From positions 434,001-498,000 of the forward strand of contig CAJNDS010002170.1 of assembly GCA_905221605.1 (NCBI GenBank): DNA of 64,000 nucleotides, given 5' to 3'. Below are positions 34,052-43,199 of the stretch, piece after piece. The notes beneath the pieces were generated by a model. The model had not been told where the DNA came from. It did not search any database and worked only from the letters and a program-made list of their open reading frames with translations. Position numbers and translations under genes: made by a program. Source of the DNA: Symbiodinium natans. Its lineage: Eukaryota; Sar; Dinophyceae; Suessiales; Symbiodiniaceae. Positions within the stretch are counted from its first letter, which is position 1; each line of letters begins with the position of its first letter.

Positions 34052-34097
34052 CGCTGTCGAGGAGCATTTTCTGGGAAGAGCTGAGCAGTGACTGCAC
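34052..34097 (-). CDS. possible short exon
   Basis: After a CTGCAG acceptor it reads VQSLLSSSQKMLLDSD. The donor was not fixed. Confidence 0.4.
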
Positions 34098-34254
34098 CTG
34101 CAGCGGTGCAAGAAGCCGTTCAGTCCCGATAGCAGTCCAGGATAACCTTGAAGCTTGTGAAAGCAACCAGCGCGAAGTCCATCACCTCTGAAAACTTTCG
34201 CCCTAAACCTTTCAGCAAGTTGTGCGGCTGGTCGCTAACATCGGTCATCACTGC

Positions 34255-34465
34255 GGCTGAGGTAATAATATGCACTTCGTCTATTAGCATATTATACTGG
34301 CGTGTTCACTGTGTTCATTCACACGCCTTATAACGCCCAATAACATATCTTCTTTGGGGCGTTAAGATGCTGTACGTTTTGTTCGCGCCTATAATGCCAT
34401 TTATCTTCGTGCGTAAACTTATAAAATAATTTTACTGGCGCGTGCAACGCTCACTTTATGCTTTC
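34255..34465. other. second AT-rich island with GC-clamped hairpins
   Basis: About 210 bases of AT-rich sequence contain hairpins 34299-34327 (GGCGTGT/ACACGCC), 34331-34364 (TAACGCCC/GGGCGTTA) and 34384-34442 (CGCGCC/GGCGCG). It shares CGCCCAATAA and GGTAATAATATG with the island at 3701-4330. No coding is seen. Confidence 0.65.
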
Positions 34466-34663
34466 ATCTCGGGATCTAGGATGGAATCATTACAGTAGGG
34501 TCATTGAGGTACCAATCGTCGGTTCTTGACAACACACCTTTATTAACTAGCCCTTTTAACTCAAGATCCACATCGTGAAGAAGATACCGCCCCTCTACTT
34601 TCCTGGCTCATGATTCCATAGCTGGAGAACCCGATGTTGGGGTTCCGAGGGTGGGTTCTACGG

Positions 34664-34768
34664 GCTAGCAATCATGTAGTTAAAGTCGAACTCTGCGCAG
34701 GCCTCGGCCGCTTCCTCGGCCACCGCCTTGGCCTCCTGGAGCAGGTCCGGGAGACCTCGGAAGCGCAT
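34664..34768 (-). CDS. probable exon, acidic alanine-rich helix
   Basis: Reads MRFRGLPDLLQEAKAVAEEA, then AEACAEFDFNYMIAS. A shorter exon ending at a GC donor after LLQE is possible. Confidence 0.55.
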
Positions 34769-34830
34769 CTAAGGGTGACTTAAGGCTTCGAGAAGGGAAG
34801 CTTAGGGGAGTTTAGGGCTCTTAAGGGGAG

Positions 34831-34910
34831 CTGCAGGGCGGTGAAAGCATCTTGAATCGCCTCGCGTCCAGGACCAACACGGAGCCGGAGCCTGCCACTC
34901 AGCCTCGAGC
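34831..34910 (-). CDS. possible exon
   Basis: Reads LSGRLRLRVGPGREAIQDAF, then TALQ. Two other frames are partly open, so this is a moderate call. Confidence 0.4.
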
Positions 34911-35179
34911 TTCGGTCGAGTGAGCTGTCGGCTCTGAAAGCCGAGAGCACATATCCGGCTCCTTGAGATGCCGTATTGCCTTAGCATGCTTCGCCGTCGA
35001 GGAGCTGCCATTTGGCGACCGTGGCAAAAAGCACTTGGTGGCGTTAGGGTTGAGGGTGTGGGGGCTTAGGCGGGTCTAGGGTTTTGTGGGACTTGGGGTG
35101 TGGGGTTTCCGGGATGCTTCAAGGGCTTGGGAAGGGCTGGGACTTTGGGGGGCGAGGGCGTGCAGGCTTAGTGGAGAAC

Positions 35180-35287
35180 TTTCTCCGCCGGTTTACAGTA
35201 GCTCGTCTTCGTTCCTTCCGCGGGATCCTCTCCATCAAGAACCCCGAGCCCAAAAGCGTCCTTGAACACCTCCGGCGCCCTGAAGGC
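35180..35287 (-). CDS. probable exon, unknown globular protein
   Basis: A 108-base exon of 36 codons reads AFRAPEVFKDAFGLGVLDGE, then DPAEGTKTSYCKPAEK. The acceptor is CTTCAG and the donor is GT (AAA then GTTCTC). Both ends are on codon boundaries. Confidence 0.65.
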
Positions 35288-35740
35288 CTGAAGCCCTGGA
35301 GCCAACAGAGTTTCTGCCGCAAGCCAGCCTTGAAGAATCAAATCTGCATTCCTCTTAAACCCTGACTTGATGTACCATAGTCTCAACTAAAACCAGCCCA
35401 AGGAAAAGACATGCTGGACTGCAGGTAATCCACATACTCAGCTCCGAAAGCCCGCTCCTTCCTGAATCCCTCCAGCCTCCAGCCTTCAAGCCCCCATAAG
35501 TTAGAAGCCCCATATTCAGCAGCCGAAGGTCTGTTGATAGGCAGCTCGGCCGGCTTGGCGGCGGCCGCCAACAAAGAGGCGAGCTGACAGGGGGGAAGGG
35601 GCGGGGGCGTAGATTTTGGCGCTTCTGCGAGTGAAGGGAACCAACCCTCTCACAAAAAACGACGACCGTTGCTCCGGGAAACTCCCCGCCCCCTCTGAAT
35701 TCTTCAACTAGCTGCGGTTTAAGGGCTTATGGGCATCGGC

Positions 35741-35809
35741 ATGTGGCGATGCCTTCTTCTCCAGCTGACCCAAAGCTCCCACTGCCTGGCTGGAACGAGT
35801 GGCTAAGCC
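35741..35809 (-). CDS. probable short exon
   Basis: After an ATGCAG acceptor it reads GLATRSSQAVGALGQLEKKA. It continues open to SPHAD, and the donor was not fixed. Confidence 0.5.
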
Positions 35810-35984
35810 CTGCATGAAGGTGAAGGTTCATGGGTGATTGCTTTTTAGATGGAGTGGAAAAGCCGGGGCGCTGTACTTCTCAAACCCCAAGGGTAGGTAG
35901 TTACAAGCACACGCGACTATCTTACTACATACTGACAGCCATGCGTAGGAACTTGGGCTTCCAGCCCTAGCACCCATTCCTGGC

Positions 35985-36035
35985 CTCCTTGACTTTGCCC
36001 AGGCACTGAGAGCGCGATCGTTCTTGGATGGTCTC
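35985..36035 (-). CDS. probable exon, charged helix
   Basis: A 51-base exon of 17 codons reads ETIQERSRSQCLGKVKE. The acceptor is GCGCAG and the donor is GC (GAG then GCCAGG). Confidence 0.65.
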
Positions 36036-36282
36036 CTGCGCGAAGGTTCAGAGTTTATGCTCTGGAGCCTCTCTATGGTTGGCTTCCACTATGGTCCGCT
36101 GTAAACCTTAAACCCGCAAAAAGGGCTTGCCGCGACAGGCCGTCCTTCTTCGAGTGGTGAAGATCAACAGTACAACTTCAAGCTCCGACTTCACATGCGG
36201 TCTCCATCAAACCCTCGGCCCTAGGCCCCAAAACCTCCCTTTCGGTCTCCCTGCGGTTTCTGGAGGGTTTGAGGCATCCTCC

Positions 36283-37630
36283 TCACTCAGGCTCCAAGAT
36301 GTTCATATTCTGAGCATCTTTTGTTTTGGTGCAAACTGTATGAAGTGCTTCTGCAAATTTGATCTTCGGAATGTATGTGGCAGAGTCCTTCTTGCTGGTC
36401 TTGTGCCTCACCAAAGCTTCCACGACTAATTCTTGCGGCATTAGCTTCGACCACAGCTCATCTTTTGGAAGATTTGGTACTTGAATGTCTTTGAAAGACA
36501 TGATTTTGAACTGGTGATATGTCAGTGTTTCCATGCCAGAGTCGAGCATCTTCTTCATGAAAGCTTCCTGAAGTCTGCTCCAGCTGCATACTTTTTCATC
36601 TCGGTTTTTTTGGCTGGTCTCTTCTGCGGTGATGATAGCTGCGAGTCCTGCGTCCGCTTGCTCGTGCCGCTGTCTGATTGGAAGATCGCAAGCTTGACGC
36701 ATCGAGTCTTCAGTGAGGTACATATCACCGCCATTGACATAATCTTCAATGAGTTGATAGCACGACTCTAGTGTGCTCCGCTTCGAAGGCCCATTGTAGA
36801 CGGTGTCCAGCAATCGATGCTTGAGCTTGCGTAAAAAACTTGCTCAAAGTTGGATCGCTCTCGAAGATACCGTCCAGCTCGTGATCGTCATACTTCTCGA
36901 GAAATTTCTTGGCGATGAACCGAGCCTTTACTTTCCACACGAAAGCTCTTCGAAGCATCGAGTTAAAATTGGACAAGTTGACGCCCGCAAAGCCCATCAG
37001 GCGATTCACTTCGAGTCTTTTCCATCCTATAATGGAAAACATTCGAGTTGTATAGCCGTATGGCTTACGGCCCATAATCCCATCGCCGGACATGGTCCTC
37101 TTGTACAGGTCCGTGTGTAGCTTCTTGGAGGATTCCGGCGCTTCTTGCCCTGTAATAATGAAGCATCGAGCCAGTGACTCGACTTGTTTGCGCAGCTCCT
37201 CATCCATGTACCACACATTTGGATCGAACATGCAGTGATTGTGTTTGTACATTTCCGCTAGATGCTGAGAGTACAGACTTTGACCGACGCCGCCTGGCGA
37301 CACCCCTATGAAGCAACGGTCTACATTCAAGCCGCGCTTTGCTATTGCTAGCGCTGCCTGGCAGCAGACGAAAACATCATGATTCGCCCAAAAAGTTTGA
37401 GAGTAGAAGCGCTGTAGGCGTTCTTCGTTGCCTTGCATCACGGGATCCAGAAGAGAGCGTGGTATGCTCACATAGCAGTTGTTGGCTGGGCCTTTCGGTA
37501 CAGGAGTAACTGCAAAGGGGGCGCCAGGCTTGTCGTACGCAAGGCAGATGTCGTCAAAGCAAACACAGGGCTGACGCTCATCCTCCGTCTCACACCACTC
37601 TACGATAAGGGAAATCATCTTTGTATGCAT
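36283..37630 (-). pseudogene. SF3/D5-like helicase ATPase, frameshifted, Walker A lysine replaced
   Basis: This uninterrupted coding block is unlike its multi-exon surroundings. Its core resembles the D5/P4-type superfamily 3 helicase domain: a Walker A-like loop GVSPGGVGQS (about 37,280 on the minus strand) with Gln where ATPases have Lys, a Walker B-like CFIITGQE, then the family's GD(x)I(x)xRxPYG element as SGDGIMGRKPYG. The frame breaks near 36769: upstream runs to a stop at 36746, while the downstream frame is open to 36283 and continues as ESCYQLIEDYVNGGD. The two overlap by about 70 bases. I start at ATG 37630; the frame above it looks like flanking sequence, so the N-terminus may be missing. 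The break may be genuine decay, a sequencing error or a tiny intron. The Lys-to-Gln change suggests no ordinary ATP hydrolysis. It is likely a dispersed multicopy family of viral or mobile-element origin. Confidence 0.65.
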
Positions 37631-38129
37631 GAACTGCTGCTTCAAACAGAAAGCTAACTTAAAGGGTTGCTGTTTGCCTTTTGGGCAGCCCCGTGAGACC
37701 CCTGAAAAGCCTGGACGATCCCCAACACACGCCCCCTTCCTGGGGCCTGGAGGTCTTGAGGCTCCGGGGCCGCGAGGGCTCAAGTGACTTGGCCTAACCT
37801 CCCCCCGCCTAACCACCCAGTATGATCGGAAGAAACCGGGTCCTTGATCCCATCGATTGCCTTTCGGTTCGAAGGGTTCAAAATGGGGCTTGAGGGGTTT
37901 TAGGTCGGCTTTAGCTGTTGCAGGGGTTTCAAAGGTTTAGGGGGTTTCATGGCAAAGTTCGTAGGAGTTGCCTTTTACTTCCAGACTTGGTGGTTGGAGC
38001 CGTGGGGACGACTCCTTCTCAGAAAGCCCAAAATCCTGGAGCTGAGAATGAATACTACATGCCCCAAAACAAGGCCCAGGCACCCCGCAGACTTTCTGAG
38101 GGCGGGGTTTTTGGGGGTTTAGGTGGGGC

Positions 38130-38185
38130 CTTCTGAATCTTCTGGATCCGGCCGAAGATGCTCCGGAGCTCTTTGAGTTCCAGGC
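38130..38185 (-). CDS. probable exon, coiled coil
   Basis: A 56-base exon reads LELKELRSIFGRIQKIQK. The acceptor is GCCAG and the donor is GC (AAG then GCCCCA). Heptad-like. Confidence 0.65.
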
Positions 38186-38283
38186 CTGGCTGCGGTAGGG
38201 ATATATATATATATGTATGTATACAGGGTATATCTATATATATCCGCCGACCCCAGCAAGCGGCGCGGCGTCACTGAAGACCC

Positions 38284-39090
38284 TCCCTGCCCTCACCGCA
38301 ACCTCTTCCCCCTTCCCCTTCCCAACCATTCCACTCCACCTCTCCACTTGGCCCCACCACTCCACTTGGCCTTGCCTTCTGCCCCTAACCTCCCACCACC
38401 CCCCCCTCCCCTTCCCAACAATCCCTCCCCCGCCCCTGCCCCATCCCTCTCACCGTACCCCCACTCCACCCACCACCAACCCCTTCCCCACCCCTAACCC
38501 TCCCACCAACCCTCCATCCTCCTCCCCTACCCCTTCCCCACCCCCAATCCACCCTTCTCATCCACTGACCTCATCTCCTCCACCTACCCCCCTCCCCCCC
38601 GCCCAGTGCATCCGCTTGCTCCGCCCGCTCCTGCTTGCCCCACCCCCCACCCCCCCCAACCCCCCACCCCCCCCCACCCCCCACCCCCCCCCACCCCCCC
38701 ACCCCCCCCCCCCCCCACCCCCCCCACCCCCCCCCACCCCCCCCAGCCCGCCTTCCCATCCTCCTCCTCTTACCCCTTCCCCCATTCGCCCCCCCCCCCA
38801 CCACCACCCCTTCCCTCCCACTACCCTTCCCCTTCCCAACCATTCCACTCCATCCTCCTCCCCTCTCTCAGACTCGATCAGATGACTGACTTTAAAGGGC
38901 TCCAGTCCATGCCCGCCCGCTCCGCTTGCTCCGCCCGCTCTGTTTGCTCCGCCCTTCCCCCCACCCCCCCACCCACCCCCCCCCCCCCCCCCCGCTCCGC
39001 TTGCTCCGCCCCTCCTTGCTCCGGCCCTGCCTTCCACCCCCCAACTCCCCAATCCCCCCACCCGCCCCCCCCCAACCTCCCCCTCCCTGG
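38284..39090 (+). repeat. C-rich polypyrimidine tract, about 800 bases
   Basis: Nearly all C with some T and A on the plus strand, including CCCCCCACC blocks at 38640-38745. The opposite strand is G-rich. Long proline-rich and glycine-rich open frames here come from composition. Confidence 0.9.
38870..38906 (+). repeat. 37-base direct repeat, copy 1
   Basis: Identical to 39212-39248. It starts AGACTCGATCAG and ends GGGCTCCAGT, preceded by CTCTC. Confidence 0.95.
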
Positions 39091-39200
39091 CCCTATGCCA
39101 GTGGCTCATGGCCACCTGGTTTTACGGGCCTCGCCCTTGATGGTCCCTTGACCCTGTGCCGACTGGCTCATGGGTCCACAGTTTTACGGGCCTCTGGCCC
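39089..39200 (+). repeat. imperfect tandem duplication, about 57-base period
   Basis: Two units share TGGCTCATGG and GTTTTACGGGCCTC. They lie between the two 37-base direct repeats. Confidence 0.8.
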
Positions 39201-39211
39201 TTTGCCTCTCT

Positions 39212-39248
39212 AGACTCGATCAGATGACTGACTTTAAAGGGCTCCAGT
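39212..39248 (+). repeat. 37-base direct repeat, copy 2
   Basis: Exact copy of 38870-38906, at the 3' edge of the exon candidate at 39243. Confidence 0.95.
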
Positions 39249-39372
39249 GCACAACAAGCGATGGGGATTTATCTCTGCCAAAATAGTTTTGCAGCACGGT
39301 CGCAGCAACAGCAGCAGCAGCAGTAGCGGCAGTAAAACGCTGCTTGAGGTGCTTCTGGTATACTATCGTGGG
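39243..39372 (-). CDS. possible exon with polyalanine tract
   Basis: Reads YQKHLKQRFTAATAAAAVAA, then TVLQNYFGRDKSPS. The alanine run is encoded by a CAG/CTG-type triplet repeat near 39310. It is followed by direct repeat copy 2. Confidence 0.5.
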
Positions 39373-39587
39373 TCTAAATCCAGAAGCCTGGACCGCAAAC
39401 CCTGAACCCATGAACCAACAAACCCTTAAAGCACCAAACCGAGAGCCTAGACCATCAACCCGTCCTGTTCAAACAATGCTGGGTTGCAGAAGTCCGCTTC
39501 GCTTCTGACATGCCCAGCTCGGACCGGCGCTTCTGCTCAGGATTAAGGGTTTGGGATGAATCCTTAAACCCCCAAACCCTAAACAGC

Positions 39588-39648
39588 AGGGGATCCTGCA
39601 TCGGCAGCATCGTTTTCGAAGTCAGTGGCTGAACTGATGGAGTTGAGT
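39588..39648 (-). CDS. possible short exon, acidic
   Basis: Reads QLNSISSATDFENDAADAGS. It is flanked by CCCTAAA on the left and TTTAGGG on the right. Confidence 0.45.
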
Positions 39649-40621
39649 TGTTTGGTTGGCTAAGGTTGCGCAGTTTAGGAGTTTCGGGTTTAGGGTTTAG
39701 GGCTCAACATGCAAGGGTTGCTACTCCCACCTAGTTTGTCCACGGCCTTACATATACCGTTTCAGAACTTAGAACCAAGGTTTACGGTTTCGGGGCTTAG
39801 AGCAGAGGCATTATCTCCCAGAGTTGAGCAGGAGAAGGGGGGGGGGTAACCGAAGGGATAGGGTTTGGGCAGCTTGGGCGTTTGCCTCCAAGGGGTCGGC
39901 GGCACTGGCGGTAGCCATTAAATATATAAAATAGGTTTTACATTCTTAAATTGCTTGGGGTGTCCCAAACTTGGCCCAAAGCCGCTCCGAAAGCCACCCC
40001 AAAGTCCTGTTAAAACAAACTCCGAAACCTTGTGCTCCACCCAGCGCGGCCTTGCGACGCTTGGATCTTCTGCTCCACCTGAGCTCAGCTTCTTGTTTCA
40101 CTGGAGCTGCGGGCAGGCTTCGTAGTCTGGGTTCAGGGTTCTTTATTGGGGGTTTCTGAGCGTTCAGGTTTTGACGGTTTGAGCTTGAGGACGAGCTCCC
40201 GAAGCCTCAGCCGGCATGCCGACCGAATGCCTTGCGGTCCTTGAAGATCTGCACATGCCCCAAAGATTTTCTGGGACCATCCCAAGCCGACTGTTGAGGT
40301 CGGACTGCTTAGGTGTTCGAGTTGAGGGGCTTTGCATCTCGGATGCAGGGGCTCTATCGCTCTGGACAGTTCTGACCTAGGTCGGGAGACAGTCCTGCAC
40401 AGCCCAGGCCCCAAACCCTACCAAAGCATACACAAACCCAACATACAACAACGCAAGGTTGCAAGTACAAGCCTTGTGGAGTGAAGGCCGCCCTAGCCCT
40501 TCAACTGCCCCTGGACCTTACTAAGCCCTAAAACCCTGGATCCTCAACCACAACACCAACCTGCAACCAACAGAAGGATGAGAACTCCAACCGCCTCAGC
40601 AGTGGTGTTGCTCACGGTCGC

Positions 40622-40648
40622 CTTGAGCGTGGCCAAGGCCCGATCGTC
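40622..40648 (-). CDS. micro-exon
   Basis: A 27-base exon of nine codons reads DDRALATLK. The acceptor is GCCAG and the donor is GC (AAG then GCGACC). The frame stays open past the donor (ATVSNTTAEAVGVLILL), so a longer exon is possible. Confidence 0.5.
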
Positions 40649-41223
40649 CTGGCGCCGCGCTTGCCGTCTGCTAGGATGGCCCTTAAAGCCCTCTGAAAAA
40701 TATTCCTCAATATAGTCCTCTTAAACCCAATAAGGGAAAATAACAAATGCCCCTGAGTCTTTTGGGGTTTTGAAGGCTTTAGGGCGTGGGTTTTGGGATC
40801 TTTCGGGTTGCGCTTTGCAGGTGTTGGGGTTTTCGGTGGGTGTTGACTGTGGTTGTGTTTCTTGAGGGTTGTAAGGATTTCAGGGTGTGGCGGTTTAGGG
40901 TGATCATGTGTTCAGGGCTTTGAGGCTTTAGGGCTTGAGGTCTTCGGGGCGCATAGGCTTGAGGTTTTGTACGGTTCGGGCCCATGTATTGGTTTGTAAG
41001 ATTACTACGTTTGGTCTTGAGAGACCTCCCCCTTGACAATAGCAATAGGCGCAGCTACTCTGCGAGTGTGGGGGGATTCTGCCCTAGATTTTGGGCCCAT
41101 TAACTACGAATCTGCAGGGTTTTGGCTGTGCTTGGAGCTAGCAGCAGCTTCGGACCCGATCAGGGGATCTAGGGTTTAGGGGCTTAGGTTTCAGCGGCTT
41201 TGAGGCTTTCAGGGTAAAGCTTG

Positions 41224-41280
41224 CTTGCCGCCGCTGAAGGCGAATGGATCCCAATCATGCTGCTCCGCCCATCCGAACGC
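41224..41280 (-). CDS. possible exon, aromatic-rich
   Basis: After an ACTAAG acceptor it reads AFGWAEQHDWDPFAFSGGK. It is unusually rich in aromatic residues. Confidence 0.45.
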
Positions 41281-41632
41281 CTTAGTCACACATTCCGTCC
41301 TCAACCCGAAACACTAGAATCCTTAAGCACCCAAGGGCCCTATAAGGCTTGCGACCCCCCAAGCCCCCAAAAACCCTAAAGCCCATAAGCTCCCAAACCG
41401 CCAAACACTAATCACCCCTGAACCCTCACCTCTTCCGGCGGGAGATGTCCCCACTGCTGTGCAGCGGCAGACAAGCCTTACTCGGCTCAGTTAGCTCAGG
41501 CGGTTGGGTGGAGGCTCGGAAAACAAGTCCCCTCAATCGGCATGTACGAACTGAGGACTCGTCTCTTTCTCTCGGCCGTTTGAGCCTTTAAAGATCACAA
41601 GAGCTTTTTGGGGCGCGGGAAGTCCGGAACCT

Positions 41633-41683
41633 TGAGCTGCAGAGCGAGCCGCGTTCTGCCTCTGCCTCCGCTTGGTTCACGTC
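41633..41683 (-). CDS. possible short exon, acidic helix
   Basis: After a GCGAG acceptor it reads DVNQAEAEAERGSLCSS. A second frame is also open. Confidence 0.4.
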
Positions 41684-42283
41684 CTCGCGTCAAGCTTTAG
41701 GGTGCTATGAACGTACGAATCTTGGGCTGGACGCAAAGTTCCTTGACAGGCGATTTCAATGAGGTTAATGGTGTGCTGTCATGAGATTCCTAATGGTAAG
41801 GGTTTTTAGAGGGTCTTTAGCTGGTCCAACATCCAGATCATGACTTCGTGAGTTAACTGACCAAGAACCCCCATTAACAGGATTTCCAAGGTGAAGAGAT
41901 CATGTGTCACGTGGCTTGGAGGAAGAAAAGGTACTAAGTTAATGACAGGTTTTCATGAATGGTGCTTTTACTGGTGGATTTCCAAGAGAAGTCAATAAGC
42001 TTACTCACATGCTTCAAAAGCCCAAATGCCTAACTCCCTCGAGCCTAAACCCTGCGCATCCGCTCGCACTGTATAGCTCAGGTGCATGGGGGGAGCTCAG
42101 TGAACCCAACACTCTAAAGCCAGCATTTTTAACGGACGTGTCGGGCCTAGGAGTCTCCCTTAAAGGCTGGAGAGCGCAGGGTTCAGAGGGTTTTTTCTGC
42201 CCAGTTTTGGAGCTCAGGAGTCACAAAAAGCCCTCACCCAAATCGATCGCAACAAGCCTCTGAAGCATCCTAAGCCCTTACAC

Positions 42284-42351
42284 CTGCGAAGCCCGTGCCG
42301 TGCTGTGGCCCTCCAGTGCTCCTGGCAGATGTCTCGCAGGGACGTGAAAAC
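42284..42351 (-). CDS. probable exon, unknown protein
   Basis: A 68-base exon reads VFTSLRDICQEHWRATARHG, then LR. The acceptor is TGCAG before GTT and the donor is GTGTAAG. Good sites at both ends. Confidence 0.65.
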
Positions 42352-42714
42352 CTGCGGGCGTTGCCCAACGCCCCCAAAAAGGCCACTGATATTTTCTTAG
42401 CAAGGCCAGGCAAGAGTTGAGGCGCTCACTTTAACTGCTAAGCGCTTGTTGCAATCCGCCGTCGCCTTGCTGTGACAAGGCCTCTAAACCTTTTTGTGCA
42501 AAATGTGGCTTGCCAACGAATTTTGGGAGTGAACGAACCCTAAACCTTGAACTGTCCGGGCACAGGGTTTGTTGCTGTTGGCATATCAGGGGTCGCTCTG
42601 GAGCCCCTTAGCCCGAACCTGAAGGCCTAAGGAAGTTCCCTGGCCTCCACAGCCCTTGCATTCAAAACGGTCGGCAACGACCTCCCTTCATCTCATTCCT
42701 CAACCCTGAACTGG

Positions 42715-42760
42715 CTTAGGGTTTAGGGTTTAGGGTTTAGAGGGAGTTTAGGGTTTAGGG
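42715..42760 (+). repeat. interstitial telomere-type array (TTTAGGG)
   Basis: About five TTTAGGG units, one of them interrupted. Confidence 0.95.
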
Positions 42761-42938
42761 CTGAACCTCACAACCTGAACCCTGAACCGCCCTAAGCGCT
42801 GCCACAGGCCGTACCCTGGCAGCCTGGTCTTGGGGAGTTGCCCTTAAACCAACCCCAAACCTCAAATGAGGGATTCTCCATTAATTACTGTAGTCCCTTT
42901 TCTTGGGCAGCCAAAATACATATGTCTATACAACAATA

Positions 42939-43051
42939 GCAATAATAATTACTGTTAGCATTATTGTCCTAGTGATAAGTGATAATAATAATCAATTATT
43001 ATCATCATCAGAATAATAATAATAATAATCATCATCATCATCATCATCATA
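42939..43051. repeat. AAT/ATC triplet microsatellite
   Basis: A loose AAT/ATT run passes into clean ATC units at 43029-43051. Confidence 0.9.
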
Positions 43052-43167
43052 ATGAGCTCCAGAGGGACCATGATTTCGAGAACCTCTCATATCGAACCCG
43101 CACCCCGCCTTGATCTTTTCGCCGGCCTCCTGTGCCAAGCGGCGGAACCTGGGCCCCACCCGCGAGG

Positions 43168-43196
43168 GTTCAGGGTTTAGGGTTTAGGGTTTAGGG
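43168..43196 (+). repeat. interstitial telomere-type array (TTTAGGG)
   Basis: Three to four TTTAGGG units. Confidence 0.95.
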
Positions 43197-43199
43197 GAT

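Noticed and set aside
38217-38885. 222-codon proline-rich open frame, with glycine-rich frames opposite
   Set aside because: Caused by the C-rich tract; no non-repetitive domain.
41487-41590. tRNA-like start GGCTCAGTTAGCTCAGGCGGTTGG
   Set aside because: No B box or closing stems follow within tRNA length.
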